Source: Tritrichomonas musculus
Taxonomy: Eukaryota > Parabasalia > Tritrichomonadida > Tritrichomonadidae
Direction: 5' to 3'
DNA length: 64,000 nucleotides
NCBI GenBank assembly: GCA_039105265.1
Contig: JAPFFF010000091.1
Location: 1-64,000, forward strand
Numbering within the stretch: the stretch's first letter is position 1; each line of letters starts with the position of its first letter. The position numbers were made by a program, and so were the translations under genes. Shown piece after piece: positions 10,630-20,626 of this stretch. The notes under the pieces were generated by a model. It did not search any database. It was not told the DNA's origin and saw only the letters and a program-made list of their open reading frames with translations.

Positions 10630-12590
10630 GTTCTTTGGCTGAGTTGTTCCTTGGCTGAGTTGTTCCTTGGCTAAGTTGTTCCTTGGCTGAGTTGTTCCTT
10701 TGCTGAGTTGTTTCTTGGCTGAGTTGCTCCTTGGCTAAGTTGATTTTTGGCTGAGTTGCTTCTTGGGTAAGTTGTTCCTTTGCTGAGTTGTTTCTTGGCT
10801 GAATTGTTCCTTGGCTGAGTTGTTTCTTGGCTGAGTTGCTCCTTGGCTGAGTTGCTTCTTGGGTAAGTTGTTCCTTTGCTGAGTTGTTTCTTGGCTGGAT
10901 TGTTCCTTGGCTGAGTTGTTTCTTGGCTGAGTTGCTCCTTGGCTGAGTTGCTCCTTGGGTAAGTTGTTCCTTGGCTGAGTTGTTTCTTGGCTGAATTGTT
11001 TCTTGGCTAAGTTGTTTTTTGGATGAGTTGCTTCTTGGGTAAGTTGTTCCTTGGCTGAGTTGTTCCTTGGCTGAGTTGTTTTTTGGCTGAGTTGCTCCTT
11101 GGCTAAGTTGTTTTTTGGCTGAGTTTCTTCTTGGGTAAGTTGTTCCTTGGATGAGTTGTTTTTTGGCTGAGTTACTCCTTGCCTGAGTTGTTCCTTGGCT
11201 GAGTTGTTCCTTGCCTGAGTTGTTCCTTGGCTGAGTTGTTCCTTGGCTGAGTTGTTTCTTGGCTGAGTTGCTCCTTGGCTAAGTTGTTTTTTGGATGAGT
11301 TGCTTCTTGGGTAAGTTGTTCCTTTGCTGAGTTGTTTCTTGGCTGGATTGTTTCTTGGCTGAGTTGTTTCTTGGCTGAGTTGCTCCTTGGCTGAGTTGCT
11401 CCTTGGGTAAGTTGTTCCTTGGCTGAGTTGTTCCTTTGCTGAGTTGTTTCTTGGCTGAGTTGCTCCTTGGCTAAGTTGTTTCTTGGCTGAATTGTTCCTT
11501 GGCTGAATTGTTCCTTTGCTGAGTTGTTTCTTGGCTGGATTGTTCCTTGGCTGAGTTGTTTCTTGGCTGAGTTGCTCCTTGGCTGAGTTGCTCCTTGGGT
11601 AAGTTGTTCCTTGGCTGAGTTGTTCCTTTGCTGAGTTGTTTCTTGGCTGAATTGTTCTTTGGCTGAGTTGTTCCTTGGCTGAGTTGTTCCTTGGCTAAGT
11701 TGTTCCTTGGCTGAGTTGTTCCTTTGCTGAGTTGTTTCTTGGCTGAGTTGCTCCTTGGCTAAGTTGTTTCTTGGCTGAATTGTTCCTTTACTGAGTTGTT
11801 TCTTGGCTGAATTGTTCCTTGGCTGAGTTGTTTCTTGGCTGAATTGTTCATTGGCTGAGTTGTTTCTTGGCTGAGTTGTTTCTTGGCTGAGTTGTTTCTT
11901 GGCTGAATTGTTCCTTGGCTGAGTTGTTTCTTGGCTGAATTGTTCCTTGGCTGAATTGTTCTTTGGCTGAGTTGTTCCTTGGCTGAGTTGTTCCTTGGCT
12001 AAGTTGTTCCTTGGCTGAGTTGTTCCTTTGCTGAGTTGTTTCTTGGCTGAATTGCTCCTTGGGTAAGTTGTTCCTTGGCTGAGTTGTTCCTTTACTGAGT
12101 TGTTTCTTGGCTGAATTGTTCCTTGGCTGAGTTGTTTCTTGGCTGAATTGTTCATTGGCTGAGTTGTTTCTTGGCTGAGTTGTTTCTTGGCTGAGTTGTT
12201 TCTTGGCTGAATTGTTCCTTGGCTGAGTTGTTTCTTGGCTGAATTGTTCCTTGGCTGAATTGTTCCTTGGCTGAGTTGTTTCTTGGCTGAGTTGCTCCTT
12301 GGCTGAGTTGCTCCTTGGGTAAGTTGTTCCTTGGCTGAGTTGTTCCTTTGCTGAGTTGTTTCTTGGCTGAATTGTTCCTTGGCTGAGTTGTTTCTTGGCT
12401 GAATTGTTCATTGGCTGAATTGTTCCTTGGCTGAGTTGTTTCTTGGCTGAGTTGCGCCTTGGCTGAGTTGCTCCTTGGGTAAGTTGTTCCTTGGCTGAGT
12501 TGTTCCTTTGCTGAGTTGTTTCTTGGCTGAATTGTTCCTTGGCTGAATTGTTCCTTGGCTGAGTTGTTTCTTGGCTGAGTTGCTCCTTGG
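10630..12590. repeat. 2,112-bp tandem unit, first copy
   Basis: Matches 12742-14702 at an offset of 2,112 bp (132 monomers). The minus-strand translation over 11172-12155 is identical, residue for residue over 327 codons, to that over 13284-14267, which demonstrates near-perfect DNA identity over about 1 kb. Shared rare monomers include TTACTCC, GCCTGA-ending and k variants. A private CpG at 12455 and the loss of the match near 12590 mark differences. The left boundary near 10630 is approximate. Confidence 0.85.
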
Positions 12591-12741
12591 GTAAGTTGTT
12601 CCTTTGCTGAGTTGTTTCTTGGCTGGATTGTTCCTTGGCTGAGTTGTTTCTTGGCTGAGTTGCTCCTTGGCTGAGTTGCTCCTTGGGTAAGTTGTTCCTT
12701 GGCTGAGTTATTCCTTTGCTGAGTTGTTTCTTGGCTGAATT

Positions 12742-14702
12742 GTTCTTTGGCTGAGTTGTTCCTTGGCTGAGTTGTTCCTTGGCTAAGTTGTTCCTTGGCT
12801 GAGTTGTTCCTTTGCTGAGTTGTTTCTTGGCTGAGTTGCTCCTTGGCTAAGTTGATTTTTGGCTGAGTTGCTTCTTGGGTAAGTTGTTCCTTTGCTGAGT
12901 TGTTTCTTGGCTGAATTGTTCCTTGGCTGAGTTGTTTCTTGGCTGAGTTGCTCCTTGGCTGAGTTGCTTCTTGGGTAAGTTGTTCCTTTGCTGAGTTGTT
13001 TCTTGGCTGGATTGTTCCTTGGCTGAGTTGTTTCTTGGCTGAGTTGCTCCTTGGCTGAGTTGCTCCTTGGGTAAGTTGTTCCTTGGCTGAGTTGTTTCTT
13101 GGCTGAATTGTTTCTTGGCTAAGTTGTTTTTTGGATGAGTTGCTTCTTGGGTAAGTTGTTCCTTGGCTGAGTTGTTCCTTGGCTGAGTTGTTTTTTGGCT
13201 GAGTTGCTCCTTGGCTAAGTTGTTTTTTGGCTGAGTTTCTTCTTGGGTAAGTTGTTCCTTGGATGAGTTGTTTTTTGGCTGAGTTACTCCTTGCCTGAGT
13301 TGTTCCTTGGCTGAGTTGTTCCTTGCCTGAGTTGTTCCTTGGCTGAGTTGTTCCTTGGCTGAGTTGTTTCTTGGCTGAGTTGCTCCTTGGCTAAGTTGTT
13401 TTTTGGATGAGTTGCTTCTTGGGTAAGTTGTTCCTTTGCTGAGTTGTTTCTTGGCTGGATTGTTTCTTGGCTGAGTTGTTTCTTGGCTGAGTTGCTCCTT
13501 GGCTGAGTTGCTCCTTGGGTAAGTTGTTCCTTGGCTGAGTTGTTCCTTTGCTGAGTTGTTTCTTGGCTGAGTTGCTCCTTGGCTAAGTTGTTTCTTGGCT
13601 GAATTGTTCCTTGGCTGAATTGTTCCTTTGCTGAGTTGTTTCTTGGCTGGATTGTTCCTTGGCTGAGTTGTTTCTTGGCTGAGTTGCTCCTTGGCTGAGT
13701 TGCTCCTTGGGTAAGTTGTTCCTTGGCTGAGTTGTTCCTTTGCTGAGTTGTTTCTTGGCTGAATTGTTCTTTGGCTGAGTTGTTCCTTGGCTGAGTTGTT
13801 CCTTGGCTAAGTTGTTCCTTGGCTGAGTTGTTCCTTTGCTGAGTTGTTTCTTGGCTGAGTTGCTCCTTGGCTAAGTTGTTTCTTGGCTGAATTGTTCCTT
13901 TACTGAGTTGTTTCTTGGCTGAATTGTTCCTTGGCTGAGTTGTTTCTTGGCTGAATTGTTCATTGGCTGAGTTGTTTCTTGGCTGAGTTGTTTCTTGGCT
14001 GAGTTGTTTCTTGGCTGAATTGTTCCTTGGCTGAGTTGTTTCTTGGCTGAATTGTTCCTTGGCTGAATTGTTCTTTGGCTGAGTTGTTCCTTGGCTGAGT
14101 TGTTCCTTGGCTAAGTTGTTCCTTGGCTGAGTTGTTCCTTTGCTGAGTTGTTTCTTGGCTGAATTGCTCCTTGGGTAAGTTGTTCCTTGGCTGAGTTGTT
14201 CCTTTACTGAGTTGTTTCTTGGCTGAATTGTTCCTTGGCTGAGTTGTTTCTTGGCTGAATTGTTCATTGGCTGAGTTGTTTCTTGGCTGAGTTGTTTCTT
14301 GGCTGAGTTGTTTCTTGGCTGAATTGTTCCTTGGCTGAGTTGTTTCTTGGCTGAATTGTTCCTTGGCTGAATTGTTCCTTGGCTGAGTTGTTTCTTGGCT
14401 GAGTTGCTCCTTGGCTGAGTTGCTCCTTGGGTAAGTTGTTCCTTGGCTGAGTTGTTCCTTTGCTGAGTTGTTTCTTGGCTGAATTGTTCCTTGGCTGAGT
14501 TGTTTCTTGGCTGAATTGTTCATTGGCTGAATTGTTCCTTGGCTGAGTTGTTTCTTGGCTGAGTTGCTCCTTGGCTGAGTTGCTCCTTGGGTAAGTTGTT
14601 CCTTGGCTGAGTTGTTCCTTTGCTGAGTTGTTTCTTGGCTGAATTGTTCCTTGGCTGAATTGTTCCTTGGCTGAGTTGTTTCTTGGCTGAGTTGCTCCTT
14701 GG
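12742..14702. repeat. 2,112-bp tandem unit, second copy
   Basis: The second copy of 10630-12590, adjacent to it. The long identical stretch at a fixed 132-monomer offset implies a recent duplication relative to ordinary monomer divergence. The copy continues into a B tail with additional i monomers and ends at landmark j at 14835. Confidence 0.85.
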
Positions 14703-14834
14703 CTGAGTTGCTCCTTGGGTAAGTTGTTCCTTGGCTGAGTTGTTCCTTTGCTGAGTTGTTTCTTGGCTGAATTGTTCCTTGGCTGAGTTGTTTCTTGGCT
14801 GAATTGTTCATTGGCTGAGTTGTTCCTTGGCTGA

Positions 14835-17800
14835 GTTGCTCCTTGTCTGAGTTGCTCCTTGGGTAAGTTGTTCCTTTGCTGAGTTGTTCCTTTGCTGAGT
14901 TGTTTCTTGGCTGAATTGTTCCTTGGCTGAGTTGTTTCTTGGCTGAGATGTTTCTTTGCTAAGTTGTTCCTTGGCTGAGTTGTTTCTTGGGTAAGTTGTT
15001 CCTTGGCTGAGTTGTTTCTTGGCTGAGTTGTTCCTTGGCTGAGTTGTTCCTTGGCTGAGTTGTTTCTTGGCTGAGATGTTTCTTTGCTAAGTTGTTCCTT
15101 GGCTGAGTTGTTTCTTGGGTAAGTTGTTTCTTGGCTGAGTTGTTTCTTGGCTGAGTTGTTTCTTGGCTGAGTTGTTTCTTGGCTGAGTTGTCTCTTGGCT
15201 GAGTTGTTTCTTGGCTGAATTGTTCCTTGGCTGAGTTGTCTCTTGGCTGAGTTGTTTCTTGGCTGAATTGTTCCTTGGCTGAGTTGTTTCTTGGCTGAGA
15301 TGTTTCTTTGCTAAGTTGTTCCTTGGCTGAGTTGTTTCTTGGGTAAGTTGTTCCTTGGCTGAGTTGTTTCTTGGCTGAGTTGTCTCTTGGCTGAGTTGTT
15401 TCTTGGCTGAGTTGTTTCTTGGCTGAGATGTTTCTTTGCTAAGTTGTTCCTTGGCTGAGTTGTTTCTTGGGTAAGTTGTTTCTTGGCTGAGTTGTTTCTT
15501 GGCTGAGTTGTTTCTTGGCTGAGTTGTCTCTTGGCTGAGTTGTTTCTTGGCTGAATTGTTCCTTGGCTGAGTTGTTTCTTGGCTGAGATGTTTCTTTGCT
15601 AAGTTGTTCCTTGGCTGAGTTGTTTCTTGGGTAAGTTGTTCCTTGGCTGAGTTGTTTCTTGGCTGAGTTGTTTCTTGGCTGAATTGTTCCTTGGCTGAGT
15701 TGTTTCTTGGCTGAGATGTTTCTTTGCTAAGTTGTTCCTTGGCTGAGTTGTTTCTTGGGTAAGTTGTTCCTTGGCTGAGTTGTTTCTTGGGTAAGTTGTT
15801 CCTTGGCTGAGTTGTTCCTTGGCTGAATTGTTCCTTGGCTGAGTTGTTTCTTGGGTAAGTTGTTCCTTGGCTGAGTTGCTCCTTGGCTGAGTTGCTCCTT
15901 GGGTAAGTTGTTCCTTGGCTGAGTTGTTCCTTTGCTGAGTTGTTCCTTGGCTGAGTTGTTTCTTGGCTGAGTTGTTTCTTGGCTGAATTGTTCCTTGGCT
16001 GAGTTGTTTCTTGGCTGAGATGTTTCTTTGCTAAGTTGTTCCTTGGCTGAGTTGTTTCTTGGGTAAGTTGTTCCTTGGCTGAGTTGTTTCTTGGGTAAGT
16101 TGTTCCTTGGCTGAGTTGTTCCTTGGCTGAGTTGTTTCTTGGCTGAGATGTTTCTTTGCTAAGTTGTTCCTTGGCTGAGTTGTTTCTTGGGTAAGTTGTT
16201 CCTTGGCTGAGTTGTTTCTTGGCTGAGTTGTTTCTTGGCTGAGTTGTTCCTTGGCTGAGTTGTTTCTTGGCTGAGTTGTTTCTTGGCTGAATTGTTCCTT
16301 GGCTGAATTGTTCCTGGGCTGAGTTGTTTCTTGGCTGAGATGTTTCTTTGCTAAGTTGTTCCTTGGCTGAGTTGTTTCTTGGCTGAGTTGTTTCTTGGCT
16401 GAATTGTTCCTTGGCTGAGTTGTTTCTTGGCTGAGATGTTTCTTTGCTAAGTTGTTCCTTGGCTGAGTTGTTTCTTGGGTAAGTTGTTCCTTGGCTGAGT
16501 TGTTTCTTGGGTAAGTTGTTCCTTGGCTGAGTTGTTCCTTGGCTGAGTTGTTTCTTGGCTGAGATGTTTCTTTGCTAAGTTGTTCCTTGGCTGAGTTGTT
16601 TCTTGGGTAAGTTGTTCCTTGGCTGAGTTGTTCCTTGGCTGAGTTGTTTCTTGGGTAAGTTGTTCCTTGGCTGAGTTGTTTCTTGGCTGAGTTGTTTCTT
16701 GGCTGAATTGTTCCTTGGCTGAGTTGTTCCTTGGCTGAGATGTTTCTTTGCTAAGTTGTTCCTTGGCTGAGTTGTTTCTTGGGTAAGTTGTTCCTTGGCT
16801 GAGTTGTTTCTTGGGTAAGTTGTTCCTTGGCTGAGTTGTTCCTTGGCTGAGTTGTTTCTTGGCTGAGATGTTTCTTTGCTAAGTTGTTCCTTGGCTGAGT
16901 TGTTTCTTGGGTAAGTTGTTCCTTGGCTGAGTTGTTTCTTGGCTGAGTTGTTTCTTGGCTGAGTTGTTCCTTGGCTGAGTTGTTTCTTGGCTGAGTTGTT
17001 TCTTGGCTGAATTGTTTCTTGGCTGAATTGTTCCTTGGCTGAGTTGTTTCTTGGCTGAGATGTTTCTTTGCTAATTTGTTCCTTGGCTGAGTTGTTTCTT
17101 GGGTAAGTTGTTCCTTGGCTGATTTGTTTCTTTGCTGAGTTGTTCCTTGGCTGAGTTGTTCCTTGGCTGAGTTATTTCTTGGCTGAGATGTTTCTTTGCT
17201 AAGTTGTTCCTTGGCTGAGTTGTTTCTTGGGTAAGTTGTTCCTTGGCTGAGTTGTTTCTTGGCTGAGTTGTTTCTTGGCTGAGTTGTTTCTTGGCTGAAT
17301 TGTTCCTTGGCTGAGTTGTTTCTTGGCTGAGATGTTTCTTTGCTAAGTTGTTCCTTGGCTGAGTTGTTTCTTGGGTAAGTTGTTCCTTGGCTGAGTTGTT
17401 TCTTGGCTGAGTTGTTTCTTGGCTGAATTGTTCCTTGGCTGAGTTGTTTCTTGGCTGAGATGTTTCTTTGCTAAGTTGTTCCTTGGCTGAGTTGTTTCTT
17501 GGGTAAGTTGTTCCTTGGCTGATTTGTTTCTTGGCTGAGTTGTTCCTTGGCTGAGTTGTTCCTTGGCTGAGTTGTTTCTTGGCTGAGATGTTTCTTTGCT
17601 AAGTTGTTCCTTGGCTGAGTTGTTTCTTGGGTAAGTTGTTCCTTGGCTGAGTTGTTTCTTGGCTGAGTTGTTTCTTGGCTGAGTTGTTTCTTGGCTGAAT
17701 TGTTCCTTGGCTGAGTTGTTTCTTGGCTGAGATGTTTCTTTGCTAAGTTGTTCCTTGGCTGAGTTGTTTCTTGGGTAAGTTGTTCCTTGGCTGAGTTGTT

Positions 17801-19314
17801 TCTTGGCTGAGTTGTTTCTTGGCTGAATTGTTCCTTGGCTGAGTTGTTTCTTGGCTGAGATGTTTCTTTGCTAAGTTGTTCCTTGGCTGAGTTGTTTCTT
17901 GGGTAAGTTGTTCCTTGGCTGAGTTGTTTCTTGGGTAAGTTGTTCCTTGGCTGAGTTGTTCCTTGGCTGAGTTGTTTCTTGGCTGAGATGTTTCTTTGCT
18001 AAGTTGTTCCTTGGCTGAGTTGTTTCTTGGGTAAGTTGTTCCTTGGCTGAGTTGTTTCTTGGCTGAGTTGTTTCTTGGCTGAGTTGTTCCTTGGCTGAGT
18101 TGTTTCTTGGCTGAGTTGTTTCTTGGCTGAATTGTTCCTTGGCTGAATTGTTCCTTGGCTGAGTTGTTTCTTGGCTGAGATGTTTCTTTGCTAAGTTGTT
18201 CCTTGGCTGAGTTGTTTCTTGGCTGAGATGTTTCTTTGCTAAGTTGTTCCTTGGCTGAGTTGTTTCTTGGGTAAGTTGTTCCTTGGCTGATTTGTTTCTT
18301 TGCTGAGTTGTTCCTTGGCTGAGTTGTTCCTTGGCTGAGTTGTTTCTTGGCTGAGATGTTTCTTTGCTAAGTTGTTCCTTGGCTGAGTTGTTTCTTGGGT
18401 AAGTTGTTCCTTGGCTGAGTTGTTTCTTGGCTGAGTTGTTTCTTGGCTGAGTTGTTTCTTGGCTGAATTGTTCCTTGGCTGAGTTGTTTCTTGGCTGAGA
18501 TGTTTCTTTGCTAAGTTGTTTCTTGGCTGAGTTGTTTCTTGGGTAAGTTGTTCCTTGGCTGAGTTGTTTCTTGGCTGAATTGTTCCTTGGCTGAGTTGTT
18601 TCTTGGCTGAGATGTTTCTTTGCTAAGTTGTTCCTTGGCTGAGTTGTTTCTTGGGTAAGTTGTTCCTTGGCTGAGTTGTTTCTTGGGTAAGTTGTTCCTT
18701 GGCTGAGTTGTTCCTTGGCTGAGTTGTTTCTTGGCTGAGATGTTTCTTTGCTAAGTTGTTCCTTGGCTGAGTTGTTTCTTGGGTAAGTTGTTCCTTGGCT
18801 GAGTTGTTTCTTGGCTGAGTTGTTCCTTGGCTGAGTTGTTCCTTGGCTGAGTTGTTTCTTGGCTGAGATGTTTCTTTGCTAAGTTGTTCCTTGGCTGAGT
18901 TGTTTCTTGGGTAAGTTGTTCCTTGGCTGAGTTGTTTCTTGGCTGAGTTGTTTCTTGGCTGAGTTGTTTCTTGGCTGAATTGTTCCTTGGCTGAGTTGTT
19001 TCTTGGGTAAGTTGTTCCTTGGCTGAGTTGTTTCTTGGGTAAGTTGTTCCTTGGCTGAGTTGTTTCTTGGCTGAATTGTTCCTTGGCTGAGTTATTTCTT
19101 GGCTGAGATGTTTCTTTGCTAAGTTGTTCCTTGGCTGAGTTGTTCCTTGGCTGAGTTGTTTCTTGGCTGAGATGTTTCTTTGCTAAGTTGTTCCTTGGCT
19201 GAGTTGTTTCTTGGGTAAGTTGTTCCTTGGCTGAGTTGTTTCTTGGCTGAATTGTTCCTTGGCTGAGTTGTTTCTTGGCTGAATTGTTCCTTGGCTGAGT
19301 TGTTTCTTGGCTGA
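14835..19314. repeat. Type A satellite domain opened by landmark j
   Basis: It starts with j at 14835 then h-f-f-a-e. A GTTGTCTCTTGGCTGA monomer lies at 15187, 352 bp after j, the spacing also seen after several other j monomers; further CTCTT monomers lie near 15235, 15384 and 15530. The rest is d-b-c-b-a-a(-a)-e-a units of 128 or 144 bp. A rare TTCCTGGGCT monomer lies at 16311-16320. There is nothing but satellite in this 4.5 kb. Confidence 0.85.
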
Positions 19315-20626
19315 ATTGTTCCTTGGCTGAATTGTTCCTTGGCTGAGTTGTTTCTTGGCTGAGTTGCTCCTTGGGTAAGTTGTTCCTTGGCTGAGTTGTT
19401 TCTTGGCTGAGTTGCTCCTTGGCTAAGTTGTTTCTTGGCTGAATTGTTCCTTGGCTGAATTGTTCCTTTGCTGAGTTGTTTCTTGGCTGGATTGTTCCTT
19501 GGCTGAGTTGTTCCTTGGCTGAGTTGTTCCTTTGCTGAGTTGTTTCTTGGCTGAATTGTTCTTTGGCTGAGTTGTTCCTTGGCTGAGTTGTTCCTTGGCT
19601 AAGTTGTTCCTTGGCTGAGTTGTTCCTTTGCTGAGTTGTTTCTTGGCTGAGTTGCTCCTTGGCTAAGTTGTTTCTTGGCTGAATTGTTCCTTTACTGAGT
19701 TGTTTCTTGGCTGAATTGTTCCTTGGCTGAGTTGTTTCTTGGCTGAATTGTTCATTGGCTGAGTTGTTTCTTGGCTGAGTTGTTTCTTGGCTGAGTTGTT
19801 TCTTGGCTGAATTGTTCCTTGGCTGAGTTGTTTCTTGGCTGAATTGTTCCTTGGCTGAATTGTTCTTTGGCTGAGTTGTTCCTTGGCTGAGTTGTTCCTT
19901 GGCTAAGTTGTTCCTTGGCTGAGTTGTTCCTTTGCTGAGTTGTTTCTTGGCTGAATTGCTCCTTGGGTAAGTTGTTCCTTGGCTGAGTTGTTCCTTTACT
20001 GAGTTGTTTCTTGGCTGAATTGTTCCTTGGCTGAGTTGTTTCTTGGCTGAATTGTTCATTGGCTGAGTTGTTTCTTGGCTGAGTTGTTTCTTGGCTGAGT
20101 TGTTTCTTGGCTGAATTGTTCCTTGGCTGAGTTGTTTCTTGGCTGAATTGTTCCTTGGCTGAATTGTTCCTTGGCTGAGTTGTTTCTTGGCTGAGTTGCT
20201 CCTTGGCTGAGTTGCTCCTTGGGTAAGTTGTTCCTTGGCTGAGTTGTTCCTTTGCTGAGTTGTTTCTTGGCTGAATTGTTCCTTGGCTGAGTTGTTTCTT
20301 GGCTGAATTGTTCATTGGCTGAATTGTTCCTTGGCTGAGTTGTTTCTTGGCTGAGTTGCTCCTTGGCTGAGTTGCTCCTTGGGTAAGTTGTTCCTTGGCT
20401 GAGTTGTTCCTTTGCTGAGTTGTTTCTTGGCTGAATTGTTCCTTGGCTGAATTGTTCCTTGGCTGAGTTGTTTCTTGGCTGAGTTGCTCCTTGGCTGAGT
20501 TGCTCCTTGGGTAAGTTGTTCCTTGGCTGAGTTGTTCCTTTGCTGAGTTGTTTCTTGGCTGAATTGTTCCTTGGTTGAGTTGTTTCTTGGCTGAATTGTT
20601 CATTGGCTGAGTTGTTCCTTGGCTGA
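19315..20626. repeat. Type B satellite domain
   Basis: The d monomers stop and g, h, f, e and i take over; the first h is near 19363. Monomer i occurs near 19747, 20051 and 20307 and again just before the end, followed by b and landmark j at 20627. A small C-like patch (m, then ATTGTTCC) lies near 19480-19500. The right-hand part matches 13960-14811, 48200-49051 and 56312-57163 almost exactly, so this tail of about 850 bp is a recurrent module. Confidence 0.8.

Larger units (their letters stand above)
9347..14834. repeat. Long type C/B satellite domain
   Basis: About 5.5 kb almost without d monomers. It mixes C monomers (k, l, m, GTTACTCC-type and CCTGA-ending variants near 10240, 11180 and 13290) with B runs (g, h, f, e, i). 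Much of it is a tandem pair of 2,112-bp units. From about 13500 it becomes mainly B, with i monomers recurring before landmark j at 14835. One of only two CpG dinucleotides I found in the window is at 12455-12456 (a GTTGCGCC monomer); the matching position in the duplicate copy (14567) is the ordinary GTTGCTCC. Long minus-strand reading frames here are repeat artefacts. Confidence 0.85.

Noticed and set aside
12450-12460. The GCGCC monomer as a regulatory or restriction landmark
   Set aside because: It is a single substitution in one g monomer, not repeated anywhere else I could see.
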